DNA of 11,029 nucleotides from Botryococcus braunii (GCA_002005505.1 KV908717.1:26847-37875); one strand, 5' to 3'. Positions 1 to 7,204 are shown, counted from the stretch's first letter. Notes: a model not told the origin generated them from the sequence alone. Program-made: numbers and translations.

Positions 1-1338
1 ACTGGAGGGAGCAACCAAGACATCAACCTTGAGTGGTACAAGGAAATGGAGCAGGGCATCAAGACAGGGGAGACACTCAAGGTCTACCTCTACAGAATGA
101 TGGATCTGGCTACAAGTCTCAGAAACAACGCGTTCATCCTCTTGGACCACAATGTTGGGGAGCTGATGGTGAAGGGCCTCCCTCCTGTGCTGAGGCTCGA
201 GTCCCTGGAGGTTATGGCAACCGACAAGCCGCCATTGGAGCTGATTCAAAGAATCCTGCGCGCCGCAGCCAGCCGTGGGTACAAGGACCCACCTGCAGAG
301 GGAACACCTCAGGCCATGGCAGCTGCAGCAGTGGCTGGTCCCTCTGGGGGGGTAGCTGGAGCGTCATCAAGCGCTGGAGCTGCACCAGGAGTGGGAGCAG
401 TACCGGGAGTTGGAGCAGCACTACCAGCAAACGAACAGCCTCCCGCTGGCCCCTCTGCAACTACTTTTGGTGGCAGGGGGCGTGGACCTGGCAGGGCAAG
501 AAGGCCCAGAGAGGAGCTTACATGCCACTTCTGCAAGGCAAAGGGCCACTTCATGACTGACTGCGGACCGCTCAGGCAGCTGCAGGCTCTTCATCAAAAC
601 ATGCAAGCTGCAAGCGTTGGGCCTGCAGCTTACTGGGGCCAGGGAGGCCCACAGTCGTCTCCTCAAGCCTGGTGGGACCATGGATCTGGCCGGGGTGGCC
701 CGCCTTCATCCGCTTCCAGCCCTGGACCACCTTCAGCATATAACTATCCAACAAGTCAACACACGTTTCCGGGGTGGCATTTACCACCTCCACCCCCTCC
801 TTCTGGTGAGGCGATGTTTATCTCTCTCAATGTGCTTGCCCCAACTTCGCATGGAGCTAGCAGCACATCTTGGTTAATAGATAGTGGTGCCTCTGTGCAT
901 ATAGTCAATGATCTCTCATTGCTCCATAATCCAGTTATGCATAGACAGCCTCTTCCTCTGCACTTGGCAACCTCAGACGCCAAGGGAGGAATCATTGCAT
1001 CTGGGTCTGTATGCCTTGTGAATGCAAGGCACGAAGTATTCTGGCTGCACAATGTGCAGTGTGTTCCTTCTGCGCATACCAACCTCATTTCAGTCACTGG
1101 TGCAATTCAGGATGGAGCATCTTTCCTGACTGACACTGCAGGTGGTTACACAGCCATGAAGGGACCTGAAGGGTGGTGTGGAGATATCACCCGCGCACGA
1201 GGTCTGTTTTTTTGGAGTTTGTTAGTCCTGTCAGAGGGCAGCAAGTTGGCTGCAGACATATTGATCACATGGCTGAGGCGTCTCATCTTAGGAAAGGACA
1301 CGTGTGTAGCGAGAGATCTCTGTGGCATGCTAGGTTAG
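1..1338 (+). CDS. Gag-protease part of copia polyprotein (5' partial)
   Basis: Frame 1 is open from the first base, with an in-frame ATG at 46 that is probably internal because Gag homology-like sequence continues upstream of it. The first 70 or so codons look like the UBN2/copia Gag helical domain (GETLKVYLYRMMDL, then a GLPP motif). Next comes an Ala/Gly/Pro-rich stretch with an elastin-like GVGAVPGVGAA run, and a basic GRGRGPGRARRPR patch just before a canonical zinc knuckle, CHFCKAKGHFMTDC (523-564, CX2CX4HX4C), which binds RNA. A Pro/Gly/Ser linker follows. The retroviral-type aspartic protease starts with WLIDSGASVHIVND; its catalytic Asp codon is 880-882. Homology ends near the T7 run at 1207-1213. 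The last 40 or so codons up to the TAG at 1336 are out-of-frame tail, because the GAG_pre-integrase reading continues in frame 3. Function: particle formation and polyprotein cleavage. Confidence 0.9.
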   Translation, partial: TGGSNQDINLEWYKEMEQGIKTGETLKVYLYRMMDLATSLRNNAFILLDHNVGELMVKGLPPVLRLESLEVMATDKPPLELIQRILRAAASRGYKDPPAEGTPQAMAAAAVAGPSGGVAGASSSAGAAPGVGAVPGVGAALPANEQPPAGPSATTFGGRGRGPGRARRPREELTCHFCKAKGHFMTDCGPLRQLQALHQNMQAASVGPAAYWGQGGPQSSPQAWWDHGSGRGGPPSSASSPGPPSAYNYPTSQHTFPGWHLPPPPPPSGEAMFISLNVLAPTSHGASSTSWLIDSGASVHIVNDLSLLHNPVMHRQPLPLHLATSDAKGGIIASGSVCLVNARHEVFWLHNVQCVPSAHTNLISVTGAIQDGASFLTDTAGGYTAMKGPEGWCGDITRARGLFFWSLLVLSEGSKLAADILITWLRRLILGKDTCVARDLCGMLG

Positions 1339-1814
1339 GTCATCCTGGTGCCAGCAGCATGCAGAGGTTCTCCAAGGAAGATCTGGTTACAGGAATCAAT
1401 ATCTCCCTTGCTCCCTGCTCTGAGTGCCCCAAGCACTGTGAATCGTGTATACAAGGGAAACACTCCAGACCTCCTTTCCCTGTATCTTCCAGGCCTGCAC
1501 ATCACCCACTCGATAGAGTCCATGTGGATACTGTGGGTCCCATATCACCTCCTGCCATCACAGGTGAACGATATTGGGTCACTGTAGTGGATGAAAGTTC
1601 ACACCAAGTTGCCTCCCTGCCTGTGAAGTCAAAGGATTGCATCCCAAAGGCTGTGATAGACCTGCTCCGTTTTTGGCAGACCCAACGAGGCACGGTTGTG
1701 AAGTGTGTGAGGACTGACAGGGGTTCAGAGTTCCTGAACCAGCAATTCAAAGAGTTTTGTGCTCAGCAGGGCACTAAGATGGGCCTCAGCAGAATGGGGT
1801 GGCGGAGAGGATGA
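1206..1814 (+). pseudogene. GAG_pre-integrase and integrase core fragment of copia Pol (frame 3)
   Basis: Continuation of the upstream frame after an apparent one-base loss in the T7 run; one additional T would join the frames. It carries the zinc-binding GAG_pre-integrase segment: WHARLGHPG (1323-1349) and CESC (1437-1448) supply the His and Cys ligands. The rve core follows with first catalytic Asp in VHVDTVGP (1527-1529) and second in VRTDRGSEF (1716-1718). The frame then runs past GTK (1770-1778) into a nonsense tail and stops at 1812-1814. The third catalytic residue, Glu, lies in frame 2 at 1805-1807. About 30 residues separate the second Asp from this Glu, whereas the family has 36, so a deletion of about 19 nt removed roughly six residues and changed the frame. 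The protein would normally insert element cDNA into chromosomes; this copy should be inactive. Confidence 0.88.
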
Positions 1815-4786
1815 ATAGGACCCTGAAGGAGCGAACAAGGACTCTGTTGGTCCATGCTGCAGCAGACCCTTCCCTTTGGAAGGAGGCGCTCGAGACAGCT
1901 ACCCTCCTCTACAATGTGGGTCCTACTTCAGGCAGGTCCCTGACCCCCATGGAATTATTCTTTGGTGTCAAACCTGATGTGTCTGTGCTGCGCACGTTTG
2001 GCTGTGTAGCCCATGTGCACATTCCCAGTGGCCAAAGGTCTGTTTTTGGGCCCAAGACCATCCCTGGGATGTTTACTGGTTATTGTCCCCAGTCTAAAGC
2101 GTATCGTGTGTACGTGGGGAAGGGAGTGTGGAAGGAGAGTAGGGACGTCAGCTTTATCGAGCACTTGAGGGGGGCTGAGAGAGTGGGTCTATCAAAGGTC
2201 CAGCCTGGGTCTGTCTATGATTCTAGGATATCACCCCCCCGTGGCAGTGAGAATCTGGCAACGCCTCAAGCAATTCCCTCTGCTGCTCCACCCACGTTCT
2301 GGGATGAGGAGGATGACCATGGAGTGGAGACGCTTTCCACTGGGGCTCCTGGGACCTCTGGACTTTGTGCTGGGGATCAGTCTGGAGACGGGACCATAGC
2401 AGCACATGACCAAGGAACCCCCACCAGCCTGGATTCTACTGTTGGGACCCCAGAACCATCTCAGCACTCGTGGTCGGTGCTTGAGCATATGCAGAATCTG
2501 GCCAGGGGGGGTGTAGAAACTCAATCCCAGGTAGAAAAAATGCAGAAGGTACAAGAGGGGTTGCGAATGCAGGGGAAGTCACAAATTCCCCTTCCTCCAG
2601 GGACCACCCTTACAAGGGAGCAGCGTTATGTACAGCGCGTGGCTAGGAGAGAGCATTCTGACATCCCATTGCATGCCCCTGACCCAGGTCAGGCAATTGT
2701 GAGTGAGCCAAACATGGTTGGTCTCCCTGATATGCAGGGGCAGGTTGAGACAGTCGAGGCTATGTTCGGTGCAGATGTAAGAGATGAGAGCAGTGGGTTA
2801 GACATGCCAGCAGTAGGGGAAGCTGGTGCCCAATCCCAGTCACTGGCTAGTCATGCTTATGGTGTGCAGGCTGACATTGTAGGCGCAGCTCAGGCAAGTC
2901 TGGGTAGTGTGCCCAAGTGTGAGTCCAGGAGAGAGAGAGAGCTGCTGCTCCCCTCTGCATTGCGGAAGGTGCGAGAATGTAAGGGTGCTGCACATGAGTC
3001 CAGTAGTCAAGGAGAGAGAGAGAGACTTGAGAAGGAATCAGATAATCCCGGCAGTACTGCCCAGTCCCAGCATAAGGTACATAATGTACCTTATTCTGGC
3101 AACCAGGGAGAGAGAGAGAGAGAAGGGAACAGCACCAGTAAGGCTGACAGCCCTGCTGCACCACAGCATAAGGTACAGAGTGTACCTTCTGTCAGGTTGG
3201 GAAAAGTTCACGTGCCCTCAAACTTGAGGGAAGCCCAGCGCTCACCTCAGTGGGAGTTTTGGCAGCAGGCAATGCAAGAGGAGATGGAGTCTTTAGACAC
3301 CCATGAGGTTATGCAGTATGTGGAAAGACCCCATGGGCAGAAAGTTATCCCTGTTCATTGGATTTTTTCTACAAAAAACGATGCACATGGGAATGTCACT
3401 CGGTTTAAAGCAAGATTGGTTGCCCAGGGTTGCAGACAGATTCCTGGTATAGATGTTGGTGAGGTTTTTGCACCTACCAGCAGCTATGGTGCTAGGAGAG
3501 CTGTGCTGGCAGTGGCTGCCACACAAAATCTTGAGATCCACCAAGTGGATATCAAGACAGCTTTTCTCAATGGGGAGTTGGAGGAAGAGGTCTATGTGAC
3601 CCAACCACCAGGATTTGAGAATGGCAACACGAGAGTTGTGTGCAAGCTCAGGAAGGCACTCTACGGTCTTAAGCAAGCCCCACGGGCTTGGCACAAGACC
3701 TTGAGCGACAAGTTGAGCGTGATGGGGTATAGTGTGTGCAAGAGCGACGCTGGGGTATACATCAGGAGGGCCCCTGATGGTAATCTGTCGTTTATTCTTG
3801 TTTATGTCGATGATCTTCTCATAGTTGCCAGAGTGGTTGCAGAGATTGAGTGGGGGAAAGAGTTATTGAAGAAGGACTTCACCATCCATGATTTGGGAGA
3901 GGTGAATGATTTCCTGGGGTGTCAGGTCCTACGCAATAGAGTTCAGGGCACTATTTCCATGAGTTGCACTCCCAAGATTGATGCTCTTGTGGAGAAGTTT
4001 GGCGTTGCTGATGATGGACGTGGGGTTGATACCCCCATGTCCAAGGACTTCGTGGCTAGCAGCAGACCCGAGTCCTCAGATGGTATGTCACATGGGGCTG
4101 GTACCCCTCTGCCACCTGGTCATCGATACTGCGAGTTAATTGGATCGTTACTGTACATAGCCAATACGACCCGGCCTGACATTTCTCAGGCTGTTGGAGT
4201 GTTGTCAAGGTATAGAATGACACCCACTACCTCACACTGGAATGAGGCCATTCGAGTGCTGAAGTACTTGAGAGATACCAGAGAGTTAGCTCTTACTCTG
4301 GGTGGAAAGGGCCCTGAGCTAGAAGGCTATGTTGATGCCGACTATGCTGGGGACCTGGACCACAGGTATTCCACCACTGGCTATGTTCTATCAGTCTATG
4401 GTAGTGCCGTGGTTTGGGGAAGCAAGAAGCAGAGCTCAGTTGCTACCTCAACTGTGCAAGCTGAGTTTATGGCAGCTGGCCATATTGTGAAGGAAGCCAA
4501 CTGGCTAAGGGGCTTCTTGGAAGAGATAGGGGCTGCACCTTGGAGGGTCAAAATTTTCTGTGACAACCAAGGATGCATTTCTAATTTACGGAATCCCCTG
4601 TATTCCAAATTCACAAAGCACGTTGCAGTAAGCTTCCACTACGCTAGGGAAGCTATGGCACTTGGGCAGGTAGATATCCTCTATGTGGAATCTGCTCGCA
4701 ATGTGGCTGACATTATGACCAAGCCACTTGCCAAGCCCGTGTTTGTTGGTCATCGTGATTCACTAGGTTTGAGAAGATACACTTAA
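1784..4786 (+). CDS. Integrase C-terminus, reverse transcriptase and RNase H of copia Pol
   Basis: Frame 2 is open for about 1000 codons to TAA at 4784-4786. It begins at PQQNGVAERMNRTL, the conserved end of the integrase core, so it is a polyprotein part and the GTG at 1799 is not a natural start. About 130 residues of integrase C-terminal region are followed by a long Ser/Gln/Glu-rich linker (2200-3240) with a 32-residue tandem repeat. The RVT_2 reverse transcriptase starts near WEFWQQAMQEEM (3251); its catalytic Asp residues are in HQVDIKTAFLNG (Asp codon 3548) and YVDD (3803-3814). RNase H shows DADYAGD (Asp 4334), QAEFMA (Glu 4463) and CDNQG (Asp 4562). The position usually filled by Asp in KHID reads KHVAV (Ala codon 4625). 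Enzyme role: copying element RNA to cDNA and removing the template. These domains have no stops and look recently functional. Confidence 0.92.
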   Translation, partial: PQQNGVAERMNRTLKERTRTLLVHAAADPSLWKEALETATLLYNVGPTSGRSLTPMELFFGVKPDVSVLRTFGCVAHVHIPSGQRSVFGPKTIPGMFTGYCPQSKAYRVYVGKGVWKESRDVSFIEHLRGAERVGLSKVQPGSVYDSRISPPRGSENLATPQAIPSAAPPTFWDEEDDHGVETLSTGAPGTSGLCAGDQSGDGTIAAHDQGTPTSLDSTVGTPEPSQHSWSVLEHMQNLARGGVETQSQVEKMQKVQEGLRMQGKSQIPLPPGTTLTREQRYVQRVARREHSDIPLHAPDPGQAIVSEPNMVGLPDMQGQVETVEAMFGADVRDESSGLDMPAVGEAGAQSQSLASHAYGVQADIVGAAQASLGSVPKCESRRERELLLPSALRKVRECKGAAHESSSQGERERLEKESDNPGSTAQSQHKVHNVPYSGNQGEREREGNSTSKADSPAAPQHKVQSVPSVRLGKVHVPSNLREAQRSPQWEFWQQAMQEEMESLDTHEVMQYVERPHGQKVIPVHWIFSTKNDAHGNVTRFKARLVAQGCRQIPGIDVGEVFAPTSSYGARRAVLAVAATQNLEIHQVDIKTAFLNGELEEEVYVTQPPGFENGNTRVVCKLRKALYGLKQAPRAWHKTLSDKLSVMGYSVCKSDAGVYIRRAPDGNLSFILVYVDDLLIVARVVAEIEWGKELLKKDFTIHDLGEVNDFLGCQVLRNRVQGTISMSCTPKIDALVEKFGVADDGRGVDTPMSKDFVASSRPESSDGMSHGAGTPLPPGHRYCELIGSLLYIANTTRPDISQAVGVLSRYRMTPTTSHWNEAIRVLKYLRDTRELALTLGGKGPELEGYVDADYAGDLDHRYSTTGYVLSVYGSAVVWGSKKQSSVATSTVQAEFMAAGHIVKEANWLRGFLEEIGAAPWRVKIFCDNQGCISNLRNPLYSKFTKHVAVSFHYAREAMALGQVDILYVESARNVADIMTKPLAKPVFVGHRDSLGLRRYT
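3003..3194 (+). repeat. Two 96-bp (32-residue) tandem repeats in the Pol linker
   Basis: Two in-frame units, about 3003-3098 and 3099-3194. Each starts with an (AG)n purine run coding QGERERE/QGERERL and ends with CATAAGGTAC...GTACCT coding HKVxxVP. The AG runs (3011 and 3107) and the palindromes (3072 and 3168) are both offset by exactly 96 bp, while the middle of the unit has diverged. A further purine run at 2927-2942 precedes them in a different register. They lie in the unstructured spacer between integrase and reverse transcriptase. Confidence 0.8.
3072..3094. repeat. Palindrome ATAAGGTAC-N5-GTACCTTAT
   Basis: Perfect 9-bp arms around ATAAT inside the Pol linker. The second tandem unit has AAGGTAC-AGAGT-GTACCTT at 3170-3188. 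The LTR has the spacerless AAGGTACCTT at 4896-4905 and a half copy at 4939-4945. Confidence 0.9.
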
Positions 4787-4797
4787 AGCATGCAGGC

Positions 4798-4806
4798 AAG
4801 GGGAAG
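4798..4806 (+). other. Polypurine tract for plus-strand priming
   Basis: The run AAGGGGAAG sits directly 5' of the TG that opens the 3' LTR, 11 bases after the Pol stop. In LTR retrotransposons the RNase-H-resistant purine tract occupies exactly this place and primes plus-strand DNA synthesis. It is short; with one interrupting C at 4797 it could extend to 4794. Confidence 0.75.
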
Positions 4807-5009
4807 TGTTGAGTTCTGAACATTATTATTGAATGCCTTGTGCTTTAAGTGATCTTCATGTGTGCACTATTAGGATATGGGTCCATTGAGAACATAAGGT
4901 ACCTTGAGACACGGCAGATTCTGGACGTTTTCGAACATAAGGTACAATCCTATCTAGATCACACGTTTGTCGGATGAACTCTTAAGGCTGCCCCACCGGA
5001 GTGAATACC

Positions 5010-5144
5010 AACTGGTTGTGAAAGATGCTGGGCATCACCAGATGCTAGTCTTGTCCGACAGTTGTGTGTGGCACTCAGCAGACAGTCGTACGGACTGTAG
5101 CTGGAGTAACTTCGTCTATTGACGACCTGTCTGCTTTGTACAGG
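5010..5144 (+). repeat. 135-bp direct repeat within LTR, copy 1
   Basis: Base-for-base identical to 5323-5457, offset 313 bp; identity stops sharply at both sides. The block has nested dyad symmetry: CAGACAG (5079-5085) with CTGTCTG (5128-5134) enclosing ACAGTC-GTACG-GACTGT (5082-5098), plus CCTGT (5126-5130) with ACAGG (5140-5144). Some of these arms compete with each other, so alternative folds are possible. Confidence 0.95.
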
Positions 5145-5322
5145 TACGGTGCGGCAGTGTGTGTTGTATGAGAGTGAACAAGCTTAGTGTACCCTGTAGT
5201 CACTCAAACAGATAAGGGACAGTGACTTCAGGGAGTATAGGCATGTACTTGAACGTAGCCGTCTAGAGCCTTATCTAGTGATTGCTTGATCGGTGCTTGT
5301 GTACAAGATAATAATGTAACGG

Positions 5323-5457
5323 AACTGGTTGTGAAAGATGCTGGGCATCACCAGATGCTAGTCTTGTCCGACAGTTGTGTGTGGCACTCAGCAGACAGTC
5401 GTACGGACTGTAGCTGGAGTAACTTCGTCTATTGACGACCTGTCTGCTTTGTACAGG
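5323..5457 (+). repeat. 135-bp direct repeat within LTR, copy 2
   Basis: Exact copy of 5010-5144, separated from it by 178 bp of unrelated sequence, and ending 51 bp before the LTR end. Perfect identity, against the otherwise mutated element, points to a recent duplication or gene conversion inside the LTR. Confidence 0.95.
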
Positions 5458-5508
5458 GAAAGCCGATTGCCCATAACCTTTTACATGAACCCCTGACGGG
5501 CCTCAACA

Positions 5509-5513
5509 TTTTT
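5509..5513. other. Candidate 5-bp target-site duplication copy (3' side)
   Basis: Five T residues immediately follow the LTR terminal CA. Copia integrases normally make 5-bp duplications. The matching copy would be upstream of the 5' LTR, outside the window, so this is position-based only. Confidence 0.4.
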
Positions 5514-5985
5514 GAAGCCCCAACAGCAACAAGTTTGCTTGCGTCTCGAACAACCAGTCTTGACACCAACCGATTTCTCCGCAGGTACTGCACAGCAGGG
5601 CAGCAGCCCTTCAAAGCCAACCACAAACGTTCCCAGCCAGCAACCCAAGTAGGCGAATATGCTTTGCCAGTCAACACCACTCGGCAACGTTAAAACTACA
5701 GCGCGAGTGGCAACACGGGAGTAGGCCAATGACTTTGTCTTTCCAATCAGCAGAGATTGCATAATCAAAAGACATTGTCAAATGTGAAACTGAAAGTGCA
5801 GGCCACCCTTAAGCACCCATGTCTCGGTCATGGATAAAGCAAGCAAAGGCATACTTATGACTGGTGCATTTTCAAACTCACTGCAGTTGGCCTGCTACGT
5901 GGTGCAGGGGACACTGCAAAAGCCACAGCAGCCTGCCACGTGCTGCTAGAGAACCCAACATGACTTTCACCATATGGTGATGCAT
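5514..5985. other. Spacer between the copia insertion and the F-box gene
   Basis: No supported gene. Short open frames on the minus strand (5429-5680, which runs into the LTR, and 5481-5768) lack recognisable motifs. Two near-identical 15-mers, CCTGCTACGTGGTGC (5891-5905) and CCTGCCACGTGCTGC (5932-5946), lie 41 bp apart; the second contains the G-box/E-box core CACGTG. This stretch would be the 3' flank of the F-box gene; I found no clear polyadenylation signal for that gene. Confidence 0.6.
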
Positions 5986-6885
5986 CTAGCAAGGCCCATA
6001 GCAGGGAGGAATGAGGATGTGTGGGCAGTACATAAATTCGCTAGAATCCCGCTCAGGCAGATCCCAACACGTGCAAGTGTGGAAAAGCGGTTCTGGATGG
6101 AACAGATTGAAGGGCTGGTCCCACTGGACCTTCACACCGGAAGCCATGGCGGGGCCCCACTCGTCAGCACTGGTGCATGCGGGGCACAGGTGAAGATGCA
6201 CGGGGGGAGGCGGGGGGGCAGATGGCAGCGCATGTCCTTCCCCTACCCGCGCCAAGACATCCTCGGGCGCAACCAACAATGTCAACAGTGTCTGCAACAT
6301 CTCATTGTCCACGCCCCACGCCCAATTGAGAGGGTGAACCTCAAGATAGGGCTCTCCATGACCTCCCACCCCTCTCAATTCGAAATTGAGACCGCGCCTA
6401 CGATTAGCAGCACGATCAAGCCAATTGAGGCGCAGGCACCCTTGCACAAGAGATCCATCTTGGAACACCAATTTGGCATAGGCAACACAGCGACCATCCC
6501 CAGAAACACGTTCTTTGTGTGGCCTGTTGTAGCTGTTGATGAAGTGACATCTAAGCAAATTTGGATTGATAAGAAATGTCTCTATATGGAAATGCTTGGC
6601 CAGCTCCTCCCTGCGGTCCAGGGGCTTCCCAGTCTCCACGCAGAGGCCCCTGCAGAAGCGCCTCACCAGCGTGGAGAGCCAGAAGAGCTGCAGCAGGCTC
6701 AGGGCAGACGTGCTCCGTGGCTTGTAGTCCCTCAAGCGATCCACTTCCTTTAACCGCTCCTTCAGGACACTGTGGCACAGGCGGGAGAAGGCTGCCAGCA
6801 CCCCGAGAGTCCTGAGCGGCAGCGTAAAGAAAATTGTCCACAGCACGTCATCAGGCAGAAGTGGTGCAGGCTCCTCCTCCGCCAT
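5986..6885 (-). CDS. Probable F-box protein, 299 residues
   Basis: I chose the ATG at 6885-6883 (minus strand), which has the strong context ATGGCG and opens MAEEEPAPLLPDDVLW. The frame extends 17 codons further to a GTG at 6936, but without an ATG. Residues about 9-42 match an F-box: LPDDVLWTIFFTLPLRTLG, then the hydrophobic and aromatic pattern ending in RLCHSVL. F-box proteins bind SKP1 and bring targets to SCF ubiquitin ligases in cytosol or nucleus. After the F-box come a basic stretch (KERLKEVDRLRD), a middle region without a repeat I recognise (no Kelch, LRR or WD pattern), a proline run PPPPPP near residue 227, and a Cys/His-rich C-terminus (LCPAC, HTCTC, MYCPH). It ends with TAG at 5988-5986. 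No intron is needed, but the C-terminus could be altered by an unseen splice. Substrate is unknown. Confidence 0.6.
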   Translation of the reverse strand: MAEEEPAPLLPDDVLWTIFFTLPLRTLGVLAAFSRLCHSVLKERLKEVDRLRDYKPRSTSALSLLQLFWLSTLVRRFCRGLCVETGKPLDRREELAKHFHIETFLINPNLLRCHFINSYNRPHKERVSGDGRCVAYAKLVFQDGSLVQGCLRLNWLDRAANRRRGLNFELRGVGGHGEPYLEVHPLNWAWGVDNEMLQTLLTLLVAPEDVLARVGEGHALPSAPPPPPVHLHLCPACTSADEWGPAMASGVKVQWDQPFNLFHPEPLFHTCTCWDLPERDSSEFMYCPHILIPPCYGPC

Positions 6886-6943
6886 GCTCTCCGCTGGGGC
6901 ACCGTCCCCTGCAGATACAGACCAAGACCAAACCACAATGAGC

Positions 6944-7204
6944 CGTGGTCCACATCACCAGCCACGACCACATGCAGCTGGCTGCGGCATTCTTGCTCCC
7001 CCTGGGTTCCCTGCTCATCAGCAAGATCCGGGGCGACCAGTACTAGTCAGCAGGCCTCGTCCACATGTCCAGCCACGCTCACATACGTCTTTCCGCAGCC
7101 GTACTGCTCCCTCAGGGCTGCCCTCCCCTCCTCATTGGCAAATTCCGAGGCAATTCCTACTAGTCAGCAGGCGTGGTCCACATGTCCACCCACGGCCACA
7201 TGCA
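6944..7204 (-). repeat. Three imperfect tandem copies of a 111-117-bp unit upstream of the F-box gene
   Basis: On the plus strand the shared core is GTGGTCCACATGTCCAGCCA and continues CG-CACATGCA. Copies align at 6948, 7059 and 7176, giving periods of 111 and 117 bp. The second and third copies also share GCAA-ATTCCG-like sequence and TACTAGTCAGCAGGC (7041-7055, 7158-7172) just before the core, so the similarity covers most of the unit. The array occupies about 60-320 bp upstream of the F-box ATG, where its promoter or 5' UTR would be. Confidence 0.7.

Larger units (their letters stand above)
1..5508 (+). mobile_element. Ty1/copia LTR retrotransposon, 5'-truncated by the window edge, two frame lesions
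   Basis: Seen: domain order Gag, protease, integrase, reverse transcriptase, RNase H, then a purine tract and an LTR. Integrase upstream of reverse transcriptase defines the copia (Pseudoviridae) order rather than gypsy. The 5' LTR, primer-binding site and first part of Gag lie before position 1, so LTR-LTR divergence and the paired target-site duplication cannot be read here. The 3' LTR ends at 5508 and is followed by TTTTT (5509-5513), the candidate 5-bp target-site copy. The polyprotein, usually one continuous ORF in copia elements, is split into three frames by a T-tract indel near 1207-1213 and a small deletion near 1779-1783. The rest is open, so decay is recent. Autonomous transposition is unlikely for this copy, although intact relatives could mobilise it through its LTR signals. 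Confidence 0.95.
4807..5508 (+). repeat. 3' LTR of the copia element (702 bp)
   Basis: It begins TGTTGAGTTC right after the polypurine tract and ends ...CTCAACA; the six terminal bases TGTTGA/TCAACA are a perfect inverted repeat with the TG...CA ends required by integrase. The LTR contains two exact 135-bp direct repeats (5010-5144, 5323-5457), two copies of CATAAGGTAC (4894-4903, 4936-4945), and a TGTAA at 5315-5319 that would suit a green-algal-style polyadenylation signal. I see no convincing TATA box. The internal ends of U3/R/U5 cannot be placed without transcripts. The 5' partner LTR is outside the window. Confidence 0.82.

Noticed and set aside
33..560. 175-codon open frame overlapping Gag
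   Set aside because: It is an alternative frame of Gag; the zinc knuckle, protease and family-like Gag pattern are all in frame 1.
1200..1220. Programmed -1 ribosomal frameshift site
   Set aside because: In the Gag-protease frame the codons are CTG TTT TTT TGG; slipping would put GTT under the P-site tRNA, and no stable downstream structure was evident. Copia elements normally use a single ORF. A mutation or sequencing slip is simpler.
5010..5457. Hammerhead ribozyme in the duplicated LTR block
   Set aside because: The required CUGAUGA and CGAAA cores are absent.
5429..5768. Two minus-strand open frames of 83 and 95 codons
   Set aside because: They overlap each other in different frames, both run into or over the LTR end, and show no domain.
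5974..6753. 259-codon open frame on the plus strand
   Set aside because: It is antisense to the F-box gene. The minus frame has a recognisable F-box and a good ATG context, while the plus frame has no motif and reads as the complement of a GC-rich coding region.
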